Source of the DNA: Micrococcus sp.
Lineage (GTDB): Bacteria; Actinomycetota; Actinomycetes; Actinomycetales; Micrococcaceae
Reading direction: 5' to 3'
Length of the DNA: 64,000 bases
NCBI GenBank assembly: GCA_029961105.1
Contig: JASBVO010000014.1
Location: 62,001-126,000, forward strand
Both the position numbers and the translations under genes were made by a program. The notes below the pieces were generated by a model that had not been told where the DNA came from, did no database searches, and worked only from the letters and a program-made list of their open reading frames with translations. Positions 26,885 to 35,414 of the stretch are shown piece by piece. Position 1 is the first letter of the stretch, and every line of letters starts with the position of its first letter.

Positions 26885-27705
26885 GCCAGACCGTCGACGA
26901 GGGCGCTTCCCGGATGAGGCCGGGCCACCGCCCGGGCCGGTGCGCCGTCGCCCTCATGGACCGGCAGGGGGAAGACTCCGAACCACACCGGGGCCGACCA
27001 GGATGCCCCACGATCGGTGGCGCCCGGGTCATCGTGGTCGGGACGCCGCAGCCCGGCCAGGCCGGTGAGGTTCTCCACGATCACCCCGTCCCGCCCCAGG
27101 AACACCTCGTGGACCGACAGCCCGGGCTGGTCTGCCGGGACGGTGCGATCCGGCGGGACGGTGGGGTCCGGGCTGAGGGTGTCCACCCCGAGCAGCCGGG
27201 CGCCGGCACCCCACAGCACCTCGGCCGCCTCGGCCGTCAGGACCGGGTGGTGCAGGCTCTGCTCCGGGTCGTGGAAGACGCGGTCCCAGCCCGTCGCCAC
27301 CAGGACCCGCTCCGGGACCCGTGCGGCGTCGTCGCCCACGAGCGCGGCGACCATCCCGGCGGTGATGACGGCGTCGGCGGGCAACCCCTCGAAGCCGAGG
27401 ACGAGGGCGTCGCCGACCAGCTCGTCGAGCCGGAGCCGGTCGACGGTGCGACCGCCGGAGACGGTATGGGCCGGGGCGTCGACGTGGGTGCCCGTGTGGG
27501 AGCCGAGCCGCAGGTGGGCGACCTCGACCCCGTCCTCGGCCAGGCGAAGGGCCGGTGAGATGCGCACCGCGGGATCCCCGGGGTACACCGGCATCCCCGT
27601 GCGGACGGTACGCGTCAGGTCCGTCCAGGGCAGGTGCACCGCGCCCGGCAGCGCCGCGGGTACCTCCCCGTGCCGGGCCGGAGGGTGTTGTCCCTGGGGA
27701 AACAT
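26881..27705 (-). CDS. Cyclase-family hydrolase (KynB/DUF-type Zn amidohydrolase)
   Basis: A 274-residue member of the polyketide-cyclase-named metalloenzyme family that includes kynurenine formamidase. The metal-binding HTGTHVDAPAH motif is at about residues 74-84. Also present are WTDLTRTVRTGMPVYPGDP near the start and LGVDTLSPDP. It heads the ureohydrolase operon, so it may hydrolyse an amide or lactam intermediate or be a bystander. There is no ribosome site. A -10 TACGGT (forward 27712-27717) lies 6 nt before the ATG, with TTGTCG 17 nt further upstream, so the mRNA appears leaderless. Confidence 0.82.
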   Translation of the reverse strand: MFPQGQHPPARHGEVPAALPGAVHLPWTDLTRTVRTGMPVYPGDPAVRISPALRLAEDGVEVAHLRLGSHTGTHVDAPAHTVSGGRTVDRLRLDELVGDALVLGFEGLPADAVITAGMVAALVGDDAARVPERVLVATGWDRVFHDPEQSLHHPVLTAEAAEVLWGAGARLLGVDTLSPDPTVPPDRTVPADQPGLSVHEVFLGRDGVIVENLTGLAGLRRPDHDDPGATDRGASWSAPVWFGVFPLPVHEGDGAPARAVARPHPGSALVDGLA

Positions 27706-27711
27706 AGGTTT

Positions 27712-27740
27712 ACCGTATCGGCCGCCGGCGTGACCGACAA
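27712..27740 (-). promoter_or_regulatory. Leaderless promoter of the cyclase/ureohydrolase operon
   Basis: On the minus strand TTGTCG (27735-27740), a 17-nt spacer and TACGGT (27712-27717) form a good sigma-70-type promoter. The expected start point falls on the A of the cyclase ATG at 27705. Confidence 0.65.
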
Positions 27741-27837
27741 CACATCCTGCCTGGCCGCGGGGTCATCGCGCCCCGGCCCTGGACCGGGCGGGGGCGCCCC
27801 CGAGCAGCACCGCCGGCCGAGCATGTCGCCCGTCCGC

Positions 27838-28173
27838 TCAGGTCCACCAGATCGCCGTGATGCCCAGCGCCGCGAGGGCCATCACGAGCGCGACCAACCA
27901 CAGCACCGCCCAGGCATCGGCGCGCACCCGTTCCTGCGCGATGCCGGCCGCCTGCGTCCCGTACCGGTGCCGCTGGGTCCAGTGGATGACGAGGGCGGCC
28001 CCCGCGCACAGCACGGCGGGGGCCAGGGCCAACGGGCCGACGGTGCCGTACCAGCGCAGGAACATCGCCGCGGCGACCACCAGCGCCAGCAGTGAACGGT
28101 CCCAGCTCATCACCGTCCGCTCGGGCTGCAGCCCCGGATCCTGATGCAGTGCCGTCGCGCTGGAAAGTGCCAT
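27838..28173 (-). CDS. DUF202 small membrane protein
   Basis: A 111-residue protein with the DUF202 hallmark LQPERTVMSWDRSLLALVVAA near the N-terminus and three hydrophobic helices. Function is unknown in the family. It starts 20 nt after the stop of another DUF202 gene, so the two form a pair, as is common for YidH-like and shorter DUF202 proteins. A CGGGGGCGCCCCCG palindrome at 27789-27802 may end the transcript. Confidence 0.82.
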   Translation of the reverse strand: MALSSATALHQDPGLQPERTVMSWDRSLLALVVAAAMFLRWYGTVGPLALAPAVLCAGAALVIHWTQRHRYGTQAAGIAQERVRADAWAVLWLVALVMALAALGITAIWWT

Positions 28174-28193
28174 CCCCGGTGCCTCCGCGCGCC

Positions 28194-28592
28194 TCAGGCC
28201 GGCCGCATCAGGACGAACACGAACAGCACCACCGCGACGACGGCCCCGCCGGTGGCCAGCACCGGCACCAGCAGCGGCAACGGCAGGGGGTGGCCCTGCC
28301 GCATGGCCCGCTCCACGCGCATCCACCGGAAGCCCGCGGTGGCGGCCAGCAGGGCGGCGATGAGCAGCAGCCCGGAACCGGCGACCTTGCGGGTGAGCGG
28401 GTCGAACACGGATCCGGTGAAGGCCTCCACGGCGATCCCGCCGGCCAGCAGGGCCAGGGAGGTGCGGATCCAGGCCAGGAACGTGCGCTCATTGGCGAGC
28501 GTGAACCGCGGGTCCGGTTCCCGGCCACCGGCGAGCAAGCGGGAGGCCAGGCGCCCCCGTGACGGGATGCGGGTGTCCTCGGATGATGTCAT
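28194..28592 (-). CDS. YidH-type DUF202 membrane protein
   Basis: A 132-residue protein with the DUF202 signature DPRFTLANERTFLAWIRTSLALLAGGIAVEAF and three membrane helices. It is the first gene of the DUF202 pair. TACGAT (forward 28600-28605) lies 7 nt before the ATG, so the message is probably leaderless. This box overlaps the divergent -10 of the VIT-family gene by two bases. Confidence 0.87.
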   Translation of the reverse strand: MTSSEDTRIPSRGRLASRLLAGGREPDPRFTLANERTFLAWIRTSLALLAGGIAVEAFTGSVFDPLTRKVAGSGLLLIAALLAATAGFRWMRVERAMRQGHPLPLPLLVPVLATGGAVVAVVLFVFVLMRPA

Positions 28593-28599
28593 AGGCCCC

Positions 28600-28609
28600 A
28601 TCGTAGAAT
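28600..28609. promoter_or_regulatory. Overlapping divergent -10 boxes
   Basis: Minus-strand TACGAT (28600-28605) serves the DUF202 pair and plus-strand TAGAAT (28604-28609) the VIT-family gene. They share two base pairs, so the two polymerase complexes should exclude each other. Confidence 0.55.
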
Positions 28610-28664
28610 GGGGATGGCCCGGCCGACCGGACCATTGCCTTCCCGAGACGGAGTCGCCTTCTCG

Positions 28665-29807
28665 ATGCCTGACGCATCTTCCTTCCCGACCGCAGACCGC
28701 CGCCCCCCGGAGGCCGGGCCCAGCCGGGAGCAGGTCCGGCGGTGGCGGCGGTACCTGGCCGATGAGATCGCCGAGGGGCAGGTCTACCGGCAGATCGCCC
28801 GCCGCAAGGCGGGGCCGGAGCGGGACATCCTGTTGGGCCTGGCCGCGGCGGAGCGCCGGCACGAGGAGCACTGGCGCACCCTGTTGGGCCGGCATGCGCA
28901 GAACCCGCCGCGGCCCTCGGCGCACCGGGTGCTGCTGCGCTGGCTGGCCAGGGTCTTCGGCTCGGTGTTCGTGCTGGCCCTGGCCCAGCGGGCCGAGTCC
29001 GACTCCCCGTACGCCCAGGACCAGCATGCCACCCCGGCGATGGTCGCGGACGAGGCGATCCACGAGGAGGTCGTGCGCGGTCTGGCCTCCCGGGGGAGGG
29101 AGAAGCTGGCCGGGGGCTTCCGGGCCGCGGTGTTCGGGGCCAACGACGGGCTGGTGTCCAACCTGGCCCTGGTGCTGGGCATCGGGGCCACCGGGGTGGC
29201 CAACCAGGTGGTGCTGTTCACCGGGATCGCCGGGCTGCTGGCCGGGGCGCTGTCCATGGCGGCCGGGGAGTTCGTCTCGGTGCGCTCCCAGCGCGAGCTG
29301 CTGGAGGCCTCCGCGCCCACGCAGGTCACCCTGGAGGCGGCCGAGCACCTGGACCTGGACCAGAACGAGCTGGTGCTGGTCTACCGGGCCCGGGGGATGA
29401 GTGAGCAGGACGCCGTGCACCGGGCCCAGGAGCGCCTGGGGTACTTCGGCTGTGACTGCAACCCGTCCTTCTCGGCCCGGCCCGACGGCTCGCAGGGCCC
29501 GGTGGACCGCTCCGCGGACTACGAGGAGATCGGCAGCCCGTGGACGGCGGCCGGGTCCAGTTTCGCCTTCTTCGCCTCCGGGGCCATCATCCCGGTGCTC
29601 CCCTACCTGTTCGGGATCTCCGGGATGGCCGCCATCATCCTGGCCGCCGTGCTGGTCGGGATCGCGTTGCTGTTCACCGGCGGGGTGGTCGGGCTGCTCT
29701 CCGGGGCCTCCCCGCTCAAGCGCGGGATCCGCCAGCTGTGCATCGGCTACGGCGCCGCCGCCGTCACCTACCTGCTCGGCCTGGCCTTCGGCACCACCCT
29801 CGCCTAG
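28665..29807 (+). CDS. Ferritin-like/VIT1-CCC1 fusion metal transporter
   Basis: A 380-residue protein. Residues about 20-135 form a rubrerythrin-like helical domain (VRRWRRYLADEIAEGQVYRQIARRKAGPERDILLGLAAAERRHEEHW) with E...ExxH-type metal ligands. The rest is a VIT1/CCC1 transporter with about five helices (FGANDGLVSNLALVLGIGA, LAGALSMAAGEFVSVRSQRELLE, SGAIIPVLPYLF). The family exports or sequesters Fe2+ and Mn2+. The erythrin fusion is a known architecture. I reject the upstream ATG at 28608 because it lies in the TAGAAT -10 box. Confidence 0.88.
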   Translation: MPDASSFPTADRRPPEAGPSREQVRRWRRYLADEIAEGQVYRQIARRKAGPERDILLGLAAAERRHEEHWRTLLGRHAQNPPRPSAHRVLLRWLARVFGSVFVLALAQRAESDSPYAQDQHATPAMVADEAIHEEVVRGLASRGREKLAGGFRAAVFGANDGLVSNLALVLGIGATGVANQVVLFTGIAGLLAGALSMAAGEFVSVRSQRELLEASAPTQVTLEAAEHLDLDQNELVLVYRARGMSEQDAVHRAQERLGYFGCDCNPSFSARPDGSQGPVDRSADYEEIGSPWTAAGSSFAFFASGAIIPVLPYLFGISGMAAIILAAVLVGIALLFTGGVVGLLSGASPLKRGIRQLCIGYGAAAVTYLLGLAFGTTLA

Positions 29808-30249
29808 CGGGCCGGTGCGGTGCACCCGTCCCACATGGGTAGTTCTCCCCATCGCGCCGGGTGGCCCCCGGGCCTACCGTGGTGGTCACGGGAGCGGTCC
29901 GGACCGCCGCAGGATGATGATGGCCTGCACGGGCGGGGGTTGCCCTGACCAGGCCGGTGGCCGGATCGTCCCGTGCGCCGTCGGGGCGGGTGCACGTTGC
30001 CGGCGGGGCCGGCGCCGGGCGGGAACGGGATCCGGGGCCGGTTCCCCGGCGGCCAGTCCTCGAACCGCCGCCGGGCACGGGCGCCACCGTCGATACCCCG
30101 GTTCCCGGAGCACGCATCCCCGTCCCCATCCCGGCCCCCATTTCCGGTGCCGCTTGGGGATTCACAGCCGGGCCGAACTTGAACTGAGGGGGGCTGTTGT
30201 GCCAATAATCGGGAACGAACCGCAGAGCGCGGAGAACGGAGGAAACATC
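29808..30249 (+). other. Gene-free stretch of about 440 bp
   Basis: No frame here shows convincing coding character on either strand. It contains a short palindrome ATGGG...CCCAT near 29835-29852. Near its end is a promoter-like pair: TTGAAC (30179-30184) and, 18 nt on, CAATAA (30203-30208). This probably drives the 27-residue gene at 30250. Confidence 0.5.
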
Positions 30250-30333
30250 ATGCGTGGTAGCAGTCTTGTCTGGACCATCGTCGGAATCCTGCTGGCGATC
30301 GCCCTGATCATCTGGATCGTCTCGTCCCTCTGA
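30250..30333 (+). CDS. 27-residue single-helix membrane peptide
   Basis: A very small gene with a short polar head (MRGSS) and one hydrophobic helix of about 20 residues (LVWTIVGILLAIALIIWIVS). A strong GGAGG site stands 7 nt before the ATG. A promoter-like sequence at 30179-30208 and a perfect 15-bp terminator at 30392-30423 frame it as its own transcription unit. I recognise no family. It could be a membrane-stress or regulatory peptide, but that is speculation. Confidence 0.65.
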   Translation: MRGSSLVWTIVGILLAIALIIWIVSSL

Positions 30334-30391
30334 GTTCGTTACCCAAGCCAGAGTCGGGGTAGGCCAGACCTCACCGTCCTCCCCCCAGCGA

Positions 30392-30423
30392 ACGGCCCCC
30401 TTCCGCGTGCGGAAGGGGGCCGT
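30392..30423. terminator. Strong terminator, small-peptide gene / sucD
   Basis: ACGGCCCCCTTCCGC (30392-30406) pairs perfectly with GCGGAAGGGGGCCGT (30409-30423), followed by CGTCGTT. It lies between the plus-strand peptide gene and the convergent sucD. Confidence 0.85.
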
Positions 30424-30449
30424 CGTCGTTGCCGTGAGGGGCTGAGGGA

Positions 30450-31385
30450 TCAGAGCGCGGAGCTCTCCTCGTGTTCCGGGTAGATCTCACGCAGCAGGTG
30501 CGCGGTCTCGGACGGGGTCTTGCCAACCTTCACGCCCGCGGCCTCGAGGGCCTCCTTCTTGGCCTGCGCGGTTCCGGAGGAGCCGGAGACGATGGCGCCG
30601 GCGTGGCCCATGGTCTTGCCCTCCGGGGCGGTGAAGCCGGCCACGTAGCCGACGACCGGCTTGGTCACGTTGTTCTTGATGAACTCCGCGGCCCGCTCCT
30701 CGGCGTCGCCGCCGATCTCACCGATCATCACGATGGCCTTGGTCTCCGGGTCGGCTTCGAACGCCTCGAGGGCGTCGATGTGGGTGGTGCCGATGACCGG
30801 GTCGCCGCCGATGCCGATGGCGGTGGAGAAGCCCAGGTCCCGCAGTTCGTACATCATCTGGTAGGTCAGGGTGCCGGACTTGGAGACCAGGCCCACGCCG
30901 CCCTTGCCGGTGATGTTGGCCGGGGTGATGCCGGCCAGGGACTCACCCGGGGTGATGATGCCGGGGCAGTTCGGGCCCAGGATGCGGGTGACCGGCTTGC
31001 CGTCGGCACCGGTCTTCTCCTGGGACAGGGCGAAGAACTCGGCGCTGTCCTGCACCGGGATGCCCTCGGTGATGACCACGAGCAGCGGGATGCCGGCCTC
31101 GATCGCCTCGATGGCGGCGTCCTTGGCGAACTTCGGCGGCACGAACATCACGGAGACGTCCGCGCCGGTGGCCTCCATGGCCTCGGCGACGGAGCCGAAG
31201 ACCGGCAGCTCGACGTCCTTGCCGGCGTTGTCCCGGTGGGTCACCGTGGTGCCGGCCTTGCGGGCATTGACGCCGCCGACGATGTTGGTCCCGGCGTGCA
31301 GCATCCGGGCGGTGTGCTTGGAGCCCTCCCCGCCGGTGATGCCCTGGACGATGACCTTGGAATCCTTGTTCAGGTAGATCGACAT
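30450..31385 (-). CDS. sucD: Succinate-CoA ligase, alpha subunit
   Basis: A 311-residue ADP/GDP-forming succinyl-CoA synthetase alpha chain of the TCA cycle. The CoA-binding Rossmann domain begins [46 protein letters not shown]. The active-site His, phosphorylated during catalysis, is in [25 protein letters not shown] near residue 257. The [13 protein letters not shown] motif is also seen. It lies 15 nt after sucC, in one operon. Confidence 0.97.
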   Translation of the reverse strand: MSIYLNKDSKVIVQGITGGEGSKHTARMLHAGTNIVGGVNARKAGTTVTHRDNAGKDVELPVFGSVAEAMEATGADVSVMFVPPKFAKDAAIEAIEAGIPLLVVITEGIPVQDSAEFFALSQEKTGADGKPVTRILGPNCPGIITPGESLAGITPANITGKGGVGLVSKSGTLTYQMMYELRDLGFSTAIGIGGDPVIGTTHIDALEAFEADPETKAIVMIGEIGGDAEERAAEFIKNNVTKPVVGYVAGFTAPEGKTMGHAGAIVSGSSGTAQAKKEALEAAGVKVGKTPSETAHLLREIYPEHEESSAL

Positions 31386-31400
31386 GTGTGCAGTCCGTCC

Positions 31401-32576
31401 TTACTTCTGTGCCGAGGCGTTGGCGAGCTCGGCGGCCTTGTCGGCGCCTTCATCCATGGAGGTGGCCTGGGTGACCAGCGGGTGGTTGGCCTCGCGCAGG
31501 ATGCGGCGGCCCTCGTCCACGTTGTTGCCGTCGAGGCGCACGACCAGCGGCTTGGTGGCCTTGTCGCCGAGGATCTCCAGGGCCTGCACGACGCCGTTGG
31601 CGACCGCGTCACAGGCGGTGATGCCACCGAAGACGTTGACGAACACGCTCTTGACCTGTGCGTCGTTGAGGATGACGTCCAGGCCGTTGGCCATGACCTC
31701 TGCGGAGGCGCCGCCGCCGATGTCCAGGAAGTTGGCGGGCTTCACGCCGCCGTGGTTCTCGCCGGCGTAGGCCACCACGTCCAGGGTGGACATGACCAGT
31801 CCCGCGCCGTTGCCGATGATGCCGACCTCACCGTCGAGCTTGACGTAGTTGAGGTCGTTGGCCTTGGCCTTGGCCTCCAGCGGGTCCTCGCTGCGCTCGT
31901 CCACCAGGGCACCGTGGCCCTCCTGGCGGAACTCCGCGTTGTCGTCCAGGGTGACCTTGCCGTCCAGGGCCACGATCTCCCCGGCACCGGTCTTGACGAG
32001 CGGGTTGACCTCGACGAGGGTCGCGTCCTCCTTCTCGAAGACGTCCCACAGCTTCACCAGGACCTCGGCGACCTTGCCGCGCAGCTCCTCGGGGAAGTTC
32101 GCCTCGGCCACGATCTTGTCCGCGGTCGCGGCGTCGATGCCGGTCAGCGCGGACACGGGCACCTTGGCGAGGGCCTCGGGGCGCTCCTCGGCCAGCTGCT
32201 CGATCTCCATGCCGCCCTCCACGGAGCACATGGCCAGGTAGGTGCGGTTGGAGCGGTCCAGCAGCACGGAGAAGTAGTACTCCTCGGCGATGTCGGCGCC
32301 CTGGGCGATCATGACCTGGTGGACGGTATGGCCCTTGATGTCCATGCCCAGGATGGCCTTGGCGTGCTCGAAGGCCTCGTCGGCGGTCTTGGCGACCTTG
32401 ACGCCGCCGGCCTTGCCGCGGCCACCGACCTTCACCTGCGCCTTGACGACGGTCACGCCGCCGATCTTCTCAGCGGCCGCCTTGGCCTCTTCCGGGGTCT
32501 GCGCCACGATGCCGGCCAGCACGGGAACACCGTGTGCCTCGAACAGATCGCGCGCCTGGTATTCATACAGGTCCAC
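31401..32576 (-). CDS. sucC: Succinate-CoA ligase, beta subunit
   Basis: A 391-residue beta chain with an N-terminal ATP-grasp domain ([39 protein letters not shown]) and a C-terminal ligase domain ([56 protein letters not shown]). It binds nucleotide and succinate. I place the start at GTG 32576 because an AAGGA site precedes it at normal spacing and homologues begin here. The frame's upstream ATG at 32666 lacks a site. It is co-transcribed with sucD. Confidence 0.96.
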   Translation of the reverse strand: MDLYEYQARDLFEAHGVPVLAGIVAQTPEEAKAAAEKIGGVTVVKAQVKVGGRGKAGGVKVAKTADEAFEHAKAILGMDIKGHTVHQVMIAQGADIAEEYYFSVLLDRSNRTYLAMCSVEGGMEIEQLAEERPEALAKVPVSALTGIDAATADKIVAEANFPEELRGKVAEVLVKLWDVFEKEDATLVEVNPLVKTGAGEIVALDGKVTLDDNAEFRQEGHGALVDERSEDPLEAKAKANDLNYVKLDGEVGIIGNGAGLVMSTLDVVAYAGENHGGVKPANFLDIGGGASAEVMANGLDVILNDAQVKSVFVNVFGGITACDAVANGVVQALEILGDKATKPLVVRLDGNNVDEGRRILREANHPLVTQATSMDEGADKAAELANASAQK

Positions 32577-32719
32577 GGGTTGGAGTCCTTCTACGTCGAA
32601 AACGGGGACGGCACGGATTCCGCGGGCGGCATCAGGGCACGGCAGCACCCGACACTGAAGGGCCATCCGACCCCTGACATCGAGTGATGCGTGTCCGGCT
32701 CGGCGGAAGCCGGCCGGAA

Positions 32720-32737
32720 GCCCGGGTAACCCCGGGC
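32720..32737 (-). terminator. Stem-loop downstream of pcrA
   Basis: GCCCGGG and CCCGGGC around a 4-nt loop, 72-89 nt beyond the pcrA stop and upstream of sucC. There is no strong T tract, so confidence is moderate. The rest of 32577-32808 shows no gene and would hold the sucCD promoter. Confidence 0.45.
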
Positions 32738-32808
32738 ATTCCAGTCCTTACCTTAGTCCACGCCACACCGTGGCCGTCCATTTCCGCGGGCAGCACCCGG
32801 CTGCGGCC

Positions 32809-35310
32809 TCAGTCCACCCGGGTCAGCGGCGCATAGCGCAGCAGCAGGCGCTTCTCCGTGCCAGCGAAATCGACCGTGGCGACCGTCTTGTCCCCGGCAC
32901 CGGCCAGCGCCAGCACGGTGCCGCGGCCGAAGGTGCCGTGGTCCACCGCGTCTCCCGGGGCCAGGGCGATGATCTCCTTGTTGGGCTGGACCCGGGTGGG
33001 CTTGGCGCCCCGGTTCGGCACCGTCAGCTGGGCGTCCTCCGCGTAGGCTCCCGACGCGCGAGCCGGCCGGTTGGAGGCGGTACCGGCTCCCCAGTGGGAG
33101 CCGGAGAACCGCTGGGGGTAGCGAGAGCCGCCGTGGCCGCCGATCGACCCGCCGCCGAAGCCGCTCCCGAAGCCGGCCGGGCGGGTGGAACCCTCGCGCT
33201 CCCAGACCAGCAGCGTCTCGGGGATCTCGCCCAGGAACTGGCTCGGCGGGTTGAACTGGTGCTGGCCCCACAGGGACCGGGCCTCCGCGCGGGAGACAAA
33301 CAGCCGGCGTCGGGCACGGGTCAGGCCCACGTAGGCGAGCCGGCGTTCCTCGGCCAGTTCCTTCTCGTCCGTCATGGACCGCGAGTGCGGGAAGACCCCG
33401 TGCTCCATCCCGGTCAGGAACACCACCGGGAACTCCAGCCCCTTGGCGGTGTGCAGGGTCATCAGGGTGACCTGGCCCAGCTGGTCGGCCAGGGCGGCGC
33501 CCTCGGTGTCCGGGGCGTCGGGCAGCTGGTCGGCGTCGGCCACGAGCGCCACCTGCTCCAGGAAGTCGCCCAGGGTGCCCTCGGGGTTGGCCTTCTCGAA
33601 CTCGCGGACCACCGCGACCAGCTCGCCGAGGTTGTCGGCGCGGGACTCGTCCTGCAGGTCCTCGGAGGAGCGCAGTGCCTCGAGCATGCCGGTCTGCTCC
33701 AGGACGGCCTCCAGCACGGTGGCCGGCCCGGACGAGGCCGCCACCTGGGTGAGGTCGTCCATCATCTGCACGAAGCCGTTGACGGCCTTGAGCGAGCGGC
33801 TGGCCATGGCCGGGGCCTGGTCCGCCTGGCGCAGCGCCTCGAAGAAGGTCGAGCGGTTGCGCGCCTGCAGGGCCGCCACCGCCCCCTCGGCGCGGTCGCC
33901 GATCCCGCGCTTGGGCTCGTTGAGGATCCGGCGCAGGTTGACGTCGTCGTCCGGGTTGTCCAGCACGCGCAGGTAGGCCAGGGCGTCCTTGATCTCCTTG
34001 CGGTCGTAGAACCGCGTGCCGCCGACCACCCGGTAGGGGATGCCCTTCGTGACCAGGCGTTCCTCGAGGGACCGGGACTGGGCGTTGGTGCGGTAGAAGA
34101 CGGCGACGTCCGCGGGGCGGATGCCCTCCTCGTCCTGGAGCCGGTCGATCGTGGCGGCGATCCACTCGGCCTCGGCGGACTCGTTCTCGGCGGCGTAGCC
34201 GACGATCTTCTCCCCCTCGCCCTCGGCGGTCCACAGGTTCTTGGGCCGGCGCTGGGGGTTCTTCGAGATCACCGCGTTGGCGGCGTCCAGGATGGTCTGG
34301 GTGGAGCGGTAGTTCTGCTCGAGCTTGATGGTCTCGGCCGCGGTGTAGTCCTGCTCGAACTCCACGATGTTGCGGATGTCCGCGCCGCGGAAGGCGTAGA
34401 TGGACTGGTCCGAGTCGCCGACCACGGTGAGCTCTCCGCCGCCGGTCTCCACGCCCGCCGGCTCCCCGGCCGGGCCGGTGAGCAGCCGCACCAGGCGGTA
34501 CTGGGCGTGGTTGGTGTCCTGGTACTCGTCCACCAGCACGTGCCGGAAACGCCGGCGGTAGTTGTCCAGCACCGCCGGGAACGCCTCGAACATGTTGACC
34601 GTCATGCCGATCAGGTCGTCGAAGTCCATGGCGTTGGCCTGGCGCAGCCGGGCGGTGTACTCCGTGTAGACGGTGGCGACGGCCTGGGCGAAGGGCTCGG
34701 ACGGCGGGACGGAGGCGGCGTGGTCCTCGCAGTCCACGAGCTCGTTCTTCAGGGCGCTGATCTTGTTGAGGATCGCCTTGGGCGCGAACCGCTTGGGGTC
34801 CAGGTCGTGCGCCTTGGCGATCGAGGTGACCAGGCGCAGGGAGTCGGCCGAGTCATAGATGGAGAAGTTGGACTTCAGCCCCACCGTGGTGGCCTCCCGG
34901 CGCAGGATCCGCACGCAGGAGGAGTGGAACGTGGAGACCCACATCTTCTGCGCCGCCGGCCCGATCAGGGCGCTGATCCGCTCGCGCATCTCCGCGGCGG
35001 CCTTGTTGGTGAAGGTGATCGCCAGGACCTCGTGCGGACGGGCCCGTCCCGTGGCCAGGGCATAGGCGATCCGGTGCGTCAGGACCCGGGTCTTGCCCGA
35101 GCCGGCACCGGCCACGATCAGCAGCGGCGCACCGGTGTGCTCCACCGCCCGCTTCTGTTGCTCGTTCAGCCCCTCCAGCAGCTCGTCCGCGCTGGGCGCC
35201 CGGTGCGAGCCGGCTGTGGACGCGAATCCGGCCTCCGGGTCGGCGGAGAACGGATCGGCGGCGCGGGCGGTGAACAGGCCGGGCAGGGCAGTCTGGAAAT
35301 CCTGGGACAT
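32809..35310 (-). CDS. pcrA: ATP-dependent DNA helicase, UvrD/PcrA type
   Basis: An 833-residue SF1A 3'-5' helicase that acts in repair and plasmid or replication-conflict processing. Motifs in order: Q-motif LNEQQKRAVEH; Walker A AGAGSGKTRVL; Ia TFTNKAAAEMRERI; II VDEYQDTNHAQYRL; III VGDSDQSIYAFRGAD; IV EQNYRST; V LMTLHTAKGLEFPVVFLTGMEHGVFPHSRS; VI RLAYVGLTRARRRLF. A Gly/Ser-rich C-terminal linker leads to a final PcrA-type tail (VDHGTFGRGTVLALAGAGDKTVATVDFAG). The start at 35310 has a GGAGG site and TAGACT upstream. Confidence 0.96.
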   Translation of the reverse strand: MSQDFQTALPGLFTARAADPFSADPEAGFASTAGSHRAPSADELLEGLNEQQKRAVEHTGAPLLIVAGAGSGKTRVLTHRIAYALATGRARPHEVLAITFTNKAAAEMRERISALIGPAAQKMWVSTFHSSCVRILRREATTVGLKSNFSIYDSADSLRLVTSIAKAHDLDPKRFAPKAILNKISALKNELVDCEDHAASVPPSEPFAQAVATVYTEYTARLRQANAMDFDDLIGMTVNMFEAFPAVLDNYRRRFRHVLVDEYQDTNHAQYRLVRLLTGPAGEPAGVETGGGELTVVGDSDQSIYAFRGADIRNIVEFEQDYTAAETIKLEQNYRSTQTILDAANAVISKNPQRRPKNLWTAEGEGEKIVGYAAENESAEAEWIAATIDRLQDEEGIRPADVAVFYRTNAQSRSLEERLVTKGIPYRVVGGTRFYDRKEIKDALAYLRVLDNPDDDVNLRRILNEPKRGIGDRAEGAVAALQARNRSTFFEALRQADQAPAMASRSLKAVNGFVQMMDDLTQVAASSGPATVLEAVLEQTGMLEALRSSEDLQDESRADNLGELVAVVREFEKANPEGTLGDFLEQVALVADADQLPDAPDTEGAALADQLGQVTLMTLHTAKGLEFPVVFLTGMEHGVFPHSRSMTDEKELAEERRLAYVGLTRARRRLFVSRAEARSLWGQHQFNPPSQFLGEIPETLLVWEREGSTRPAGFGSGFGGGSIGGHGGSRYPQRFSGSHWGAGTASNRPARASGAYAEDAQLTVPNRGAKPTRVQPNKEIIALAPGDAVDHGTFGRGTVLALAGAGDKTVATVDFAGTEKRLLLRYAPLTRVD

Positions 35311-35414
35311 GGTGGCCTCCAGTCTACCGAGGGCACGGACGTCCAGAGGGGCTGTCCACAGCCCCGGTTTCCGGCCCGCCACGCACCCGGGATAATGGGA
35401 CGCTGGAGGTTCAC

